From Syncephalastrum monosporum B8922 (Eukaryota; Mucoromycota; Mucoromycetes; Mucorales; Syncephalastraceae), in assembly GCA_000697355.1 (NCBI GenBank), contig JNEN01000833.1, positions 186,001 to 250,000 on the forward strand: a stretch of DNA of 64,000 nucleotides, given 5' to 3'. Positions 1-11,799 of this stretch are shown here, in pieces. Positions within the stretch are counted from its first letter, which is position 1. Each line of letters starts with the position of its first letter. The notes below the pieces were generated by a model, which had not been told where the DNA came from, searched no databases, and worked only from the letters and a program-made list of their open reading frames with translations. A program made the translations under genes and the position numbers.

Positions 1-2455
1 CATTTTGAATACCTCCTTCGCTTCGAAGGCCTTCCCTATCCTGATTTGCACCAAGATATCGCCTACGCCTACATGGACAAGCGCCATTACGATCTTGCAC
101 TGAGTGTTTTCCAGAAAATCATTGACTCTGCTAATGTAAGCTCTGAACCCCTCAATCGAAGGACAATGACTGAAGCACTTATAAACAGGAAGTGGAAATC
201 GATCTTTTGCTGCGGGCAGCTGAATGTTACCACGAAGTTGGCGAACTTGAGACAGCCGTTGTTTTCTATGTCAATGGTAAGAATAACTTATGCTAGCTTA
301 TGAGGTCAGAAAATTAACACAACCGCTTGGGCTTAACTAGTGCTGGAGGAGCAGCCTGATAACTTGAGCTGTATGATGGCTTTGGCGACCGTATACGAAG
401 AACAAGGACGCGAAGAACAAGCTTTAGAGCTCGTCGATTTTGTGATGAAGCGGAACCGCGAGATGCGGCAGGCGAAGCGAACACAGGAACGCCAGCAAAC
501 TGCCACGGTCGAGGAAGACGAAGTCGAAGGCAAACCTGCAGTGTCCATTTTCAACGAAAAGAGGACGAAAAAGGAGTCAACCGCGGCCTATTACCAGCGG
601 CGACGAGAGGAGCGTTTAGTAGCTTACCGCGAAGAAGAGCGACACACGCTGTCTGAGTATACCCGACTCATGGAAGTCGACGCACTGCTCGGCCCAGATA
701 TTGTGGGTGCAGACCGCAATCTGATTCGTGAGTACTCTCGCATTGCTGAAGGACTCTGCGAGCTCTTTTTGCGCACACGCGCATTCTTTCCCGTGACGCG
801 GGTAAGTACACAAAAAATCTGAAAGTCTTTCAAATGTACTGACAGGTGCTTGTACAGTGGAAGCGATTCAAAGGTTTCTACGCCGCCCGTTCAAAACATT
901 CCAGGGAACCAGTGCATCACGAAGCGAACCAGATGGCACGGCGTTTACGTGAACGTACTGGCGCGGCAGCGGGTGGAGAGTACAAACTCGACTCAGAGGA
1001 TGAAGAAGATATGGAGCAACGGGAGGAGGAAGAACGACAGGAACGGATACGCGCTACCAGCCATTTTCACGGCATTCATTTCAGCGATTGGATGCGGGTC
1101 TTTATAAAGGCAAGTGGTTGGCAGATGGAAAAGAAGGCGTATAGACGGGAGAAAGGACTTGCCAAGATTCCAAGTGGCTGACGTGAGATACTCTTCTAGT
1201 ATGGGTACATGCTAGCCCAGTCGCGGCCTGCCGAACACGCGTATGACGTGCTCAAGAAGGCATTAGAGGCCAATGTCTTTTATCATGACCCGGATATGAA
1301 ACTAAGCCTTAAGCTTGCACTTCTTGGTAAGGGATATGGAAAAAAAAATAACAAAGAACTAGCGCCAACCATCCTCGATCTACAGGCTGTGCCATGATCA
1401 ATGGAAATGAAATTATCGTCACTGAAGTCTTGCGTTGGTACTGTATGACGTATTCTGTCCGACAGGACCCTTACCGTCTCTATGCAGCATCCATATCAAG
1501 GTAAGCGCCTGGGAAATGATTAAGATGGATTTTTGACACATCTGGACATATTAGCTCTCCCAGTGGTGCCAGATATTTCTCGTCGTCCTCGTCGCTCAAG
1601 TTTGTGACGCGTCAGTTGCGCTTACACGACGCCATCCTGGCTTCCAACGAAGGAAACCCAGCTCCTGACGTCAATACGGAAAACATGGCCAAGTTAAACG
1701 AGGCGATTGAAGGCGCTGAGGTGGATCCTGATACGAACGATAAAGAGCAATTGCGTCAATTCTATACGGCACCCACCGACCACGAGCTGGCCATGGCCCG
1801 CGACATGCTTGCGCACGGCGTCAAAGCACCCACGCACGCCAATCAGTCGCTCCTCTGCTTGCTCGCCTCACTTCTCTCGGCAGGCCGTAACAATCTGAGT
1901 GCTTCCCGTGAGTCTTTGCATGCCAATTGTGCCCACGTGTGCTGTGCTTAACGCGGTTTTTTTTTTACAGTCTTTTACCTGCGCTCACTGGCCAATGTAC
2001 CGAAGGATCCTTTGGCCTGTTTGGGGTTATCCGTGTCTCTGATTCAGTTTTCAGCGCACAAATATGTTACGGACCGACACACACCCATCTCGCAAGCGGT
2101 TGGATTTTTCTTAGAATACTACAAATCACGGCCGAACACACAGGAAGCCGAGTATAACATGGGTCGGTTGTTCCATACCATTGGCTTGAGCCATCTGGCA
2201 GTGCATCATTACGAGCGTGCTCTTTGCTTGCCTTCCAAAGCCAAGGAAGGCAAGGTACCACCCAAAGACATATCTCAGGTCTATGTCGTGCCTGAAGACA
2301 TGTATGACGATGATGACCATGACGCTATGGAGGAGGATGATTATGACGACACCGATCTTACGATGGAGGCGGCATTTAATTTATCCCATATCTATATCAC
2401 AAGTGGTTCCACCGAGCTCGCAAGGATCGTTATAGATAAATATTGTGTGGTATAG
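1..2455 (+). CDS. TFC4: TFIIIC TPR subunit (Tfc4/GTF3C3-like), 5' partial
   Basis: Subunit of the RNA polymerase III factor TFIIIC, the TPR-rich protein that binds box A and recruits TFIIIB at tRNA genes. The frame is open from base 1, so the N-terminus lies left of the window. Exons I read: 1-135, 189-276, 341-801, 846-1109, 1200-1326, 1386-1500, 1555-1907, 1971-2455. Visible are TPR-like helices at both ends, an acidic segment (DSEDEEDMEQREEEE, near 990-1040) and the family signature FHGIHFSDWMRVFIK, followed after splicing by an AYDVLKKALEANVFYHD-type segment. A second acidic stretch lies at about 2300-2360. The intron 1110-1199 begins GC, not GT (AAG|GCAAGT). An AATAAA lies near 2506. The gene converges on mevalonate kinase, 97 bp between coding ends. 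Identification is by family resemblance and is fairly secure. Confidence 0.88.
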
Positions 2456-2552
2456 CAGGATGAGAACGGAGGATTTACAATTGTAAGATATTATTAAGTA
2501 CGTGGAATAAAAATGACATTATTATAAAAAAAAAAGAAAAGCAAAACAGATA

Positions 2553-3900
2553 TCAAGCAAGAAGAATGCGTGCTTCGAGGTCTTCACGAGAGGCCTCCAT
2601 CAACCATTTTTCATCCTGATCAGGGTTCAGGACCGAGGTCGTGACACCAAGACCGCCCAGCGACGTCTGGTAACAGTCATAGCCAACGTTGGCCAGCTGT
2701 GCCTTGACGGTCTCAATGTCCGCTTGGGGCAGACCATGGGGCACGATGGACAGGGCGCAGCCACCGCCACCTGCACCGGTCAGCTTGGTCTTGATACCAT
2801 GCTCGCCCGTGATGGCACGGACCTGCTCGAGGCTGGCATGGCTGACGCCGAGACCATGGAGCAAGCAATGATTGATATCCACCAGATCTTCGAGTTCGGC
2901 GAGCAATTCTTCCTGCGAGATGGCGTTCTGCTTGCGGCGCAAGAAGGCATCTTTGCAGCGCGCGGATATCTGATCGATGGCGTCCAGCATGGGCTCCACG
3001 ATGGTAGGGTATGTAGTCTTCTTGGCACCGACGCCTGCGACCAGGACGCTCGTGGAGCGGGGTACTTTGGTGTTGGTGAGGAGCAGGTCCAAGGACTGGA
3101 AGCCTTCGAGGGTCTCAAAGGCACCGCCGCGTCGGAAAGATCGTGCGCCGCCAAACGTGGCGACCGAGTTGTCGAGGCCGCTTGGGTTGCCGTGGATGAC
3201 CTGTTCGGCCATGAACGCGTAGGCGTTGATTGTCTCGAGAGAGGCCGGGTCGGTCGCCGAGGTGATGTGGCCAAAGGTGAGGAGGAGGGCGGTTGCCATG
3301 GCAGCGGAAAAGCTGGCAGAACTACCCAGGCCGGCCCCGACGGGTAAAGTGGAGCGCGCGCGGAGCACAAGACCTTGTTCGGTGGTTGCGGGGGCGAGGA
3401 CAGCGATCAGGTACAAAAAGGCAAGTGCGGCCTTGCGCTGGGATTCGTGCTCTGTGTGACCTTTCATTAGCCCATCCAGCCTGGCCCTGAAGTCGGCAGG
3501 GGCTTCCAATGGATGGCCCTCTACATGGAATGGAAGATGGACAGAGCACGGACGTGTGAGTGAAAGGGCGCGCAATGGGATGAAAAGTTCCTACCATAGT
3601 TCGGAAGACGCGGAATATCGGCCAAGGACCAAGTTGCTTCGACCTGCACGTCGGGCAAGTGGACGCGACAGACGCCCGAGTTATTTCGGTCGAGGTACAT
3701 GTACGTACGCAGACCTAGCGAGGCCGCTACAGCCAACTGGAGGCATGTCAGTCGAGTTCAAGATGACAGGCCGTCGAATGCAAGCAAAGGTCTGATGTAT
3801 GGGGTGCGCTTACCTTCTGATGGACAACAGCGTGCTCACCAAAGAGAATGACTTTGCCTGGAGCGGAAAGGAGCAGAGGACTAGAGCAAGGCTTGGTCAT
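2553..3900 (-). CDS. ERG12: Mevalonate kinase
   Basis: ATP-dependent phosphorylation of mevalonate to 5-phosphomevalonate in the isoprenoid/sterol pathway. Three exons on the minus strand: 3900-3814, 3736-3595, 3530-2553. The first exon holds the GHMP N-terminal motif APGKVILFGEHAVVHQK. The long exon holds the ATP-binding loop PVGAGLGSSASFS and the C-terminal GHMP motif KLTGAGGGGCAL, as well as the family segment HGNPSGLDNSVATFGG. The start chosen is the ATG at 3900-3898, giving MTKPCSSPLLLSAPGK. A longer upstream extension would be low-complexity sequence. Predicted length is about 400 residues, typical for the family. It is transcribed divergently from the Rab gene and convergently with the TFIIIC gene. 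Confidence 0.95.
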
Positions 3901-4568
3901 GGTTGGACAATGAAGGAGCGACAGGAAGAAGAAGGAAAGGCTGTGGGGGTGTGGCGAGGCGGGGGTTGAGTGGCGATTAACAGGTCCAGTAAGGGAGGAA
4001 AAAAAAAAAGACAAAGAAAAAAAAAAAAGAAATGACTTGACAAAGCGCCGCTGTTCGTGCATTCGCCCTGTTTTCTTTCTCCACTTTTTTCTTTGTGCCA
4101 CTCAAACGTGTATCATCTGTCACTGCGACACAGATGAGGGGCAAAAGCGGCACAGAAGGGGAAAAGCACTTGCTTGAAAGAGAGAGACCCATGCATATTG
4201 GACGGGAAGAGAAGCACACAATTACAGTATTGAGCACCACAGCAATGTTGGCTGAGCGCGCCCTATTCATAAATGTATAAGCATATGAGCATGTGTATGC
4301 AAGTATAGCGCGCGCGCTCCCACCTTTCTCTCGCATCCTTGCTTACACTCTCCGTTTGGCTGCTTTTTTCCACTCTGCTTTGCTTTGCCTTGCTTCAACT
4401 TCCTTTTTTTTTTTTTGTCGATATTTTCCACTTTTCCGCCTGCGTCTCCTTTTTTTCTGTTCTAGTCTCGAAACACACGCACTTGCAAATACACACACAT
4501 ACACACACACCCAAACACACGCAGGCACTTTACTCTCTACCTTCGACCTTACGCACCTCACCTTTAGA
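3901..4568. promoter_or_regulatory. Divergent intergenic promoter region, ERG12 / Rab GTPase
   Basis: This 668 bp gap separates two divergent genes, so it should hold both promoters. It contains A-runs near 3999-4030, T-runs at 4401-4416 and 4449-4457, CT-rich stretches, and an imperfect (AC)n tract at 4480-4520 just upstream of the Rab start. Open frames crossing it are low-complexity and I do not treat them as genes. No specific factor site could be assigned. Confidence 0.5.
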
Positions 4569-5599
4569 ATGTACGGATCCTGGGCTGCGACGTTGGAGGC
4601 CAAGGTCGTCATCCTTGGTAGCCAAGGTACTTTGCCAAGGCAACCCCAAACACCCCTCCCTTCACTACTAGTACTACTTCTTCTTCTACTTCTACTGCTG
4701 GAATGGGGTTTGATTGTCTGCTTCTCTTTCTTATCATTGCACTCTAGGTGTGGGCAAGACATCCCTCGTTGTGCGCTACATTTCAAAAACGTTTTCTCCC
4801 AACTCGACTTCCACCATTGGCGCTTCCTTCATGACAAAGAAGCTGTAAGGCTGTCGTCAGTATCTGATATGGACGCTCTTGCTTATACAAATATGCGCTT
4901 GCCACCTGTCTTTGTTATTCTTAGAACAGTCGACAATTGCAGAGTGCGATTGCAGATATGGGACACAGCCGGCCAAGGTAAAAAGAAGGTTATTGTTGCT
5001 CTTGGGATTGTCTAACACTCAGTCTTTGCGTCAAACAGAACGTTTCAGGGCCATGGCACCCATGTATTATCGAGGAGCTCAGGCTGCTCTGCTTGTCTAC
5101 GACATCACATCTCAAGAGAGTTTCGTTGAGCTCCATTCATGGATCGAAGGCAAATGAAAGCGATTTGGATTCTACATTTATTCTAATTAATTATTAAAAT
5201 ACTCCTGTAGAGCTCAAGCGCAACATGACAGAGGAACTCGTCATTGTCGTGGTAGCCAACAAACTGGATCTGGGAACGACGCGGCGAGAAGTGCCCGAAG
5301 AACAGGCACGCGAGTATGTCACGCGCATCTTGGGTCCCGAGACGCCCTTCTATGAAGTGTCTGCCAAAGACGATGATGGTAAATACAAAGAGATTCAGTA
5401 CAATGGGCATCGAAAAAAACGGATACAGTAATAATATGAACGAATTATAGGTACAATTGAGGATATTTTTCTGCATTTGACGCGGACACTTGTGGACCGA
5501 AAGCAGTATAGTATGCCGCAAAACAACAAAAGGCGACAACCTCCCATCAGCATTGAAGAACCACCCGCTCCATCTTCTTCTTGCTGTGGCCTTTTCTGA
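4569..5599 (+). CDS. Rab-family small GTPase (Rab5/22/31-like)
   Basis: Small GTPase of membrane traffic. Exons: 4569-4626, 4748-4844, 4925-4977, 5039-5149, 5211-5378, 5451-5599. The spliced product carries all G-box motifs: P-loop GxxGVGKTSL, effector segment TIGASFMTKK, WDTAGQ, NKLD and SAK. The tail ends in CCGLF, a plausible geranylgeranylation site. TIGASF in switch I and the compact tail resemble the Rab5/Rab22/Rab31 endosomal branch, but the exact subfamily needs a tree. The intron at 5150-5210 has a GC donor (GAAG|GCAAAT). Using GC is what restores the frame SWIEELKRN. Length is about 210 residues. Confidence 0.9.
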
Positions 5600-6518
5600 T
5601 GATATATCACTTTGAACATACCCTTTCTCTTTTCCTCGCCCTTTACCTCCTCTTTTCTTTCATCTGACTTCTTTTTTTTTCCCGTTCGGTGGTTCGTTCC
5701 TTTCCTTTTTGCTTTTTTCCTGCGATCCACCTATATACACAGAACACACACACACACGCACACACACAAATACACATGCACACACGCACGTACACAACAA
5801 CAACGAAAAAAAAGGAGGAAGGCGCTCTCAGCTCACCACTGCACATCGCTTATACTCAAACACGCACACACGCTGTCACGACATCACGTATCTACCGTCC
5901 TACTTTCCGCTAACACCGCACACCCTTTTCTACACAAACCGCACAATCGCGCGATTCTCCACACACTTATACAAACACTTTACACATACATATCAGACCT
6001 TAATGTCTGTGCAATCCTCTAGGTGAGAGATCTCAGGTACAACAGTCAAGAAAAACACAAAGCGTCTGTAATACTGTTATACCATGAATACACTGGGAGT
6101 CCTGAATACATTGAGTCCTGTGTCGTCCAGAAAAGACATACGTAGAGTATCATCGTGCAACTAGTAATCGAGTGACCACATAGCATGTTTTTGAGGATAG
6201 AGTGACCCAATTTTGACACGGACTGTTTATATGTATCACATACACCCACATGGACAAATGGTGACGCTTGATACGCCTTGAAAGCTCTATTGAGCACTCG
6301 GACGTCAGCATCATCTCCAGCCCGTTCAGCTGATAAACCATATACTGCATAATCTTTTTTTTTTCCTGCCATATACTGATTTGACAAGCTTAGTATGAAT
6401 ATGAGTTGACTCAATACACGCGGGGGAAACACAAATCTCAGCACACTTTTATACAGACAAAAAGAAACGTGGTTCACGCATACACGTCTTTCTCTTTCTC
6501 TACCTACCTTACAAAGAC
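5600..6518. other. Intergenic region with (CA)n tract
   Basis: About 0.9 kb between the Rab and CHERP-like genes. It holds pyrimidine-rich DNA (5640-5720) and a (CA)n-type microsatellite at about 5743-5800. An ATG at 6003 is followed by a splice-donor-like GTGAGA at 6023, so a longer or alternative first exon of the downstream gene cannot be ruled out. I found no SURP-like exon here. Open frames of up to 166 codons on the minus strand have no recognisable domain and I rejected them. Confidence 0.4.
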
Positions 6519-8122
6519 ATGCAACGGCACGACGGTACAGCAGCAAACTACATTTGCCTGTGGATGCAACTCAATCTAGACTGACACGCTGATCCCGCCC
6601 CTGTCCCTTAGCCAATTATCCTCCTCCTCACCCAGTGCCGCGACCGCCCGCTTCGACGGATCCAGCCCGGACGCTCGAAGCACCCGTGCCATCGCTTGCA
6701 CAGGCCAGCGCACGGCTGCTCTTTGTCTTTGAGAACGCAAAGATCGTCGATGATCTCAAATACCAGCTCAAGCAAATCATGACCGAGTGCTCCCACAAGA
6801 ATATCGAGGTGAGCGAAACTTTGCAAAAGCTTATTTTTTGGCTTGGACTCATAGAGCCGGTGTATGCTCTAGGCCGGCAAAGCGTGGTTTAGCGACTGCT
6901 GCCAAACAAAAGAACAGGTAGAGGCGGTGCTTGACTATATGGTGGCCCTGTCTCTTTCCCGTCCGGGCTTCAATGAACGGCTGCATCTCATCTACCTGAT
7001 CAATGATATCCTATTCCACAGGTAACAAAGTATGCCATGGAGGTGTTCCAGTCGATGTACTAACATCATCTTTTGTTGTAGTGAGCGACGGCAGCTTGGA
7101 TGGGTAAAGCCAGGAGTTTTACCTCGGTTAGTGCCTTTGTTGCGGCATGCGTATCACTGTCGGGACGGAGATCACACCAAAGTGCTCAAGGTAACCCAAT
7201 GCATGGAGTATTTGCACTATCACAAAGACTCATCCATCATGCACAGGTCCTGAGGATATGGGGTGATAATCACTTCTTTGATCGTCCTACCATTGATCTC
7301 ATGCGTGACAAGATCACACAGCAACATGCTCCTCTACCACCTCCGCCACAGCAACCGCCCATGCCAGCACAACCGCCCATGATGCGACCGATGCCCATAC
7401 CACCCATGCCTCCCTCTGCTATGTCATCCATGATGATGCCAGCACCACCGCCGCCACTGCCATCCTCCTCCGCATTTAGTTACCCGCCAGGACCGCCTGT
7501 CATGCACCCACCGGGACCACCTGCGATGCGCCCGCCTCCCCCCTTCTCAGGACCGCCTGTACCCGCACCTCCCCCTCCGCCGAAGCCTTACTTTGAACTC
7601 CCTGCTGGGTCCATGGTCCCGCTCGCAGGGGGTGCATTGCCACCCTACACAGCTCTCAATCCAGCCTTCTTGCGACCGCATGAGATGCTCCTCCCGCCGT
7701 CCAACGCAACAGTGGCAGCGCTCGACGAATTTTATGCCGAGCTGGACATGCGAGACTCGTTTGAGGAGCGCGGACAGAAGGTGGACAAGAACGGATGGGA
7801 GCCAGGCTATCTCGATTCATTTTATGCCCAGCTGCGCGACCAGCGACGGGCGAGCGTCAGTAGCGTCGGCGGACGAGCTTCTTCCTCATCAAGGCGGCAT
7901 GCACGGTCGCCTTCGCCCCGCGGGCGAGACGAGCACCGGTCCCGGTACCGTAGCCCGAGTCGTAGCGCCAGTCACCACGGACGCGATTCGCGCCCTGATC
8001 CTTCTCGCAGTGGTGGTAGCGGCCATCGGTACCACCGTCGTCGCCGGCGGTCATCCTCGTATGCTTCTTCTGCCAGCACACGTAGCTCATCGCGCTCTAG
8101 GTCACGCGAACGCTCATATTGA
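6519..8122 (+). CDS. CID-domain RNA-processing protein, CHERP-like
   Basis: Probable nuclear pre-mRNA processing factor with an RNA polymerase II CTD-interacting domain (CID). Exons: 6519-6534 (inferred), 6612-6808, 6873-7021, 7082-7191, 7248-8122. The CID-like part includes FENAKIVDDLKYQLKQIM, VEAVLDYMVALSLSRPGF, RLHLIYLINDILFHS and VLRIWGDNHFF. A long Pro/Met-rich region follows, then a conserved-looking segment (LDEFYAELDMRDSFEERG) and an Arg/Ser-rich C-terminal tail typical of splicing proteins. This order matches the C-terminal part of calcium homeostasis endoplasmic reticulum protein (CHERP). The N-terminal SURP domain of animal CHERP was not found. The 16-nt first exon is chosen because ATG 6519 spliced to 6612 keeps frame and has a CT-rich leader; it is the least certain part. 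Confidence 0.78.
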
Positions 8123-8443
8123 ATAGACGCCCTGACGCCTGTGTAACCCCTGCACACCAAAAATACAACCATCCGCTCACGTCAGTGTACTGAATGTAGT
8201 AAAAAGTGTAAACACAGACAATAATAAAAGAAACTTTATACAGAAAAACGCAGAGAGGAGGGGAGAAAAGCGGATAGAATAAGGCGAGACGGGAAGCGAG
8301 ATTAAATACAAGCAGAGTGAAAGAGAGTGTGTGTGTATATGTGTGTGTGTATGTGGGCGTAGACCACAGAGAGAGAGAGACAGAGACAGAGAGAGGCGAC
8401 ATTTTCGGTTGGTCTTTTTCGTTTTCTTCTCCCTCTTTTTTCT
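8123..8443. other. Convergent 3' intergenic region with GT and GA microsatellites
   Basis: This 321 bp stretch separates convergent stops of the CHERP-like and desaturase genes. It holds an AATAAA-like site near 8223, a (GT)n-rich tract at about 8325-8355 and an (GA)n/(CAGA)n tract at about 8369-8396. It presumably carries both 3' untranslated regions. No gene is seen. Confidence 0.6.
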
Positions 8444-9701
8444 TTAGTTGGCTGCGGAAGGTTTTCTAGGTTTGCGCTGCAGGATTTTCTCCTCAAAGAG
8501 ACGCATCGGCCCCAAAAGCGCACGACCACGCTTGAAATCCTTGTAGCTGCGAATAAGACGCGACTGAGGGCCCAACGCGGGCTGCGTGATGAATTTCCAG
8601 TGCACCATGACCCACGACGTGTGATACGACAAGCGGTCGTAGTATTCGTTGGCGAGCGAGCGGAGTGCAGGCAAGTTGGACCAAGGCACCTATTTTTTTT
8701 TAGAAAACAAGAAAAAACTGGCGTGAGCCCTTGCATGCTGCAGGACAACAACAAAAATAAAGGGATCATGCTGCATTTCAGGCGCGCCCGCGTACCTTTT
8801 GGAAATCATGGTGTTCGTTGTGGTATCCAATGTTCATGAAAGGGATGTTGAGGACACCGTAGTAGGAGTACGTTTCTTGGCCGTCGTCAAAGGTATAGTG
8901 CTCTTGGATAAAATGAGCCGCGCCAGGGTGCAGCGAGTAGCCGAAATAGAGCGACAAGAAGAGGTAGAGGAGGCCCTTCCAGCCGCAGAAGCGCTGCACC
9001 AGGACATCGACGGAGACGGTGAAGGCGACGTTGATCAGCTCCCACTTGGAAGGTTTGTGTCCGAGCTGTTGTTGCATAACAGCACCGCGGATAACGTACA
9101 TGAAAGGGTATATCAGGATCCAGAGAAGCTTGCAAAGCATATTGCCGCGGATCAGGCGCTTCTCCCACTCGAGCGGCAGGTCCGGGTCCATGCCCTCGAC
9201 ACCCTGATATGTGTGGTGCTGGATATGGTAGCGCCGGAAGGACTGTGCGATCGGCACCGGTAAGCAGACGTTGGCAATCAGGCCGACATAGCGGTTCATG
9301 ATCTTATTGCGCGTCACCAGGCAATGGCAGGCTTCGTGGATAAGGACACCGACCACGCCGGTCAGGGTGGCACCCACCACGTAAGCTGTCAGAAGAAACA
9401 GCCAGCCCGACACGCGGTTATGGCCAAAGTAGTAGGCCAGTCCGAGCTGCACCGCGTCAACGAGCAGCGCGACGTAAAGAGTGCGGATATCGGTGCCATA
9501 GAGCTTTTCAACCTCGGGATGTTCGCGCAGAATGGTATGCTTTCGTTTCAGATGCGGTTCATCGAGGTCATCACGCGCAAAGTCTTCGTCCTTGTACGGA
9601 ATGGAGCGTTTCCAGCGACCCAGGTACAACGGGTACCGATAGTCAGGGTGCTGCTCTTGCACCTCTTCCACGACTTCTTTTGTTTCCGTGTAAGGCGGCA
9701 T
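8444..9701 (-). CDS. Sphingolipid Delta4-desaturase (dihydroceramide desaturase, DES1/DEGS)
   Basis: Introduces the 4,5 double bond into dihydroceramide in the ER membrane. Two exons: 9701-8796 and 8689-8444. The N-terminus has RWKRSIPYKDEDFARDDLDEPHLKRKHTILREHPEVEKLYG-like sequence typical of the DEGS N-terminal domain. The three di-iron histidine boxes are visible: HEACH, HIQHHTYQG and HNEHHDF. Hydrophobic membrane segments lie before box 1 and between boxes 2 and 3. The PDLPLEWE motif after box 2 is typical of DEGS, not of acyl-CoA Delta9/12 enzymes. The second exon resumes at VPWSNLPALR and ends with a Lys/Arg-rich tail. Predicted length is about 384 residues. An upstream in-frame ATG would add low-complexity residues, so MPPYTETK is preferred. 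Confidence 0.93.
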
Positions 9702-11799
9702 GACCCAATGTGCTGAAGGAAGAAGAGAAAGAAAAGAGGACAGCCCAAGAAGACAAAAAAAAAAAAAAAAGATAGCCGAGAATTTTTTGAGGCAAGTCGC
9801 GCCAAGAAGGTTTGACGTTCCACAGACCGTATGGCGTGTTCTTTTCTTTTGGCTGAAATGGCTGACAGGGACAAGAAATGGAGTTTGAACATCTTCCCAA
9901 ATAGGCACCTTCTATTCTACATTCGACAAACCACTATGCAGCTTACTGGGATTCCCGAACCACGACTTTTGTTACCCCTGGTATTTTATTGCTGCGGTGT
10001 CAGTGACCTGGCCAAATTGCTTGGGGGGGGAGACTGCGGCTGTGACCTGAGGCTTCCTTGAACGTGATGTGCCGAATGTTTCGATGAGCGTTAGGTCGTC
10101 CTGCCACAGTATTTTGCACTGTTGGCTGCCGCGAAAACACCATATAGCGCATAATTATAGCCGTGGGGATTCGTACTTTGTACGTCGGTCGGTGGTGGAA
10201 CCGCGAATGCGAACAGGTCTGTGGTGTGTAGTGCTGTACTTATCGATAAAAACAGCGTCCAGCAAACCACCGCGCTCGGCTTATTTCAGCTTCTTGGATT
10301 TTTCACCGTGCTATCAATCGAATAGGAAAATTTATTCAGAATGATTGAATTGTTACGGACATCTGGATTGGAGGAAAGGGGTGAAGGAAAGTTCGACGAC
10401 TGAATGATTTATAACAATATGAGGGTCTCTATTTAACTTCGCTTTTAAAACTTGGTACAGTATTTACATACACCCTTTACAAATACAATTACATTACAAT
10501 TTTATAGAACCATTCGCACCCATACATATGAACGTGCACCTCTACCGACCCAGTCCTCATCCTTCGTCCCTCTTTAATATTTGACATCACTTTGATGAAG
10601 ATCGACAGTATCATCAGCACCCAAGTGATAGTTCATTTGAAAGTCACATATGGTAGTTTTTTATGACATCAAATGGTGATCGTAGGATTACGTAACACAG
10701 GGGCAATCGAATGTCATGATAACACAGCGCGCCAGGCACACATACCTTAAAACACCATACGCACCGAATGCGCAGAACATAGCTTTAGTCATGCCACCAT
10801 AATATGGAGCTAAGACTCTTCATAGGATGTGTTTAAATAGCATTTTATCACATGTACCAAAAAAATCTGCGTGGGAGCTGTACGCGAACTATCAAGATAC
10901 AGAATGCAGAATCCTCAAATCATCGATGGCCTAATTGTATTACTAAAGGAGTTGAACAACGCTGATATTAGATAGATGGTTTAGTACTGATATCTTATGA
11001 CGTATGGACAACACTACTGTCACAATGCCTTTCATACTGATTTTATTGTTGTTGCGCAGCGATGACCATGATTGGCGCGATAAAAAAAAAAGGAGACAAC
11101 AAAAAAGGCAAACAATGTTCTTTCCAGTAATGAAAATGTGGTTCATCCACATGGGTTGCTGTATATATATGTACTTCTGCCGCAATGAAGCACACTGACG
11201 CGGCGGGATGTGTATCCCAAAAATATGCTGGAACGCAGCTCCAATGCAGGTAGAAAGATGGCAAGTCCGGCAACAAGGGTGATAGGTAAGGCACCGCTTC
11301 AGGAGGACAGAAAAGACGGACTCTATGCGCCGTACGATACGCAATTTCACATCACCGCACAGATGACATCGTGCTGAATTCAGTTTATACAGTATATATA
11401 TGTATATATATGTATATGTAAGAACAGGAAGTGTAAACGGTACTGGTGCGCCAAAAAGAATTATTAAGGTAATGAAGGGAAAAAACATAAATCAAGTTGT
11501 AATAAAAGCAGATAAAGGAGACAAGGTAAAAAGTGAGAAAGAGCACAAGCTAAATGACCGTGAAGAAGGGGTCGGGAGATGATTTTGTTCATCTTCCCAC
11601 TCCCTTTCAAGGGAGAAAAAAAAAGACGCTTTGAATGTCTGTTTCTTGTGGGTCCCGGGAGGGATATCCGTTCTTTTTTTCTCTACGTTATACTTTCTAT
11701 ACTACTACTATAATCACTTAACGCATCTATTGCGCACCCTCACCGTTCTTTAATCCCCTTCCATTCCCTTTCCATTCCCTTCTTTCTATCATTATCATC
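9702..11799. other. 2.1 kb intergenic region, no gene recognised
   Basis: Upstream of both the desaturase (minus) and the formin (plus), so it should hold two promoters. It contains an A-run (9757-9771), a G-run (10022-10030), a (TA)n/(TATATG)n tract at about 11393-11420, and a CT-rich leader before the formin ATG (11670-11795). Open frames up to 181 codons near 10.9-11.5 kb (minus) show no family resemblance. A small exon hidden among AT-rich DNA cannot be excluded. Confidence 0.4.

Noticed and set aside
2724..3347. 207-codon plus-strand open frame
   Set aside because: Antisense to the confident mevalonate kinase exon; its openness follows from GC-rich codon use. No domain.
4343..4786. 147-codon minus-strand frame, Lys/Arg-rich
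   Set aside because: Antisense to CT-rich leader and (CA)n tract; composition explains it.
6046..6546. 166-codon minus-strand frame upstream of the CHERP-like gene
   Set aside because: No recognisable domain, ordinary AT-rich DNA, and it overlaps the inferred first exon of the opposite gene.
8799..9263. 154-codon plus-strand frame
   Set aside because: Antisense to the desaturase exon with all three histidine boxes.
10943..11488. 181-codon minus-strand frame in the intergenic gap
   Set aside because: Runs over (TATATG)n repeats and hydrophobic low-complexity sequence; no family resemblance or gene-like leader.
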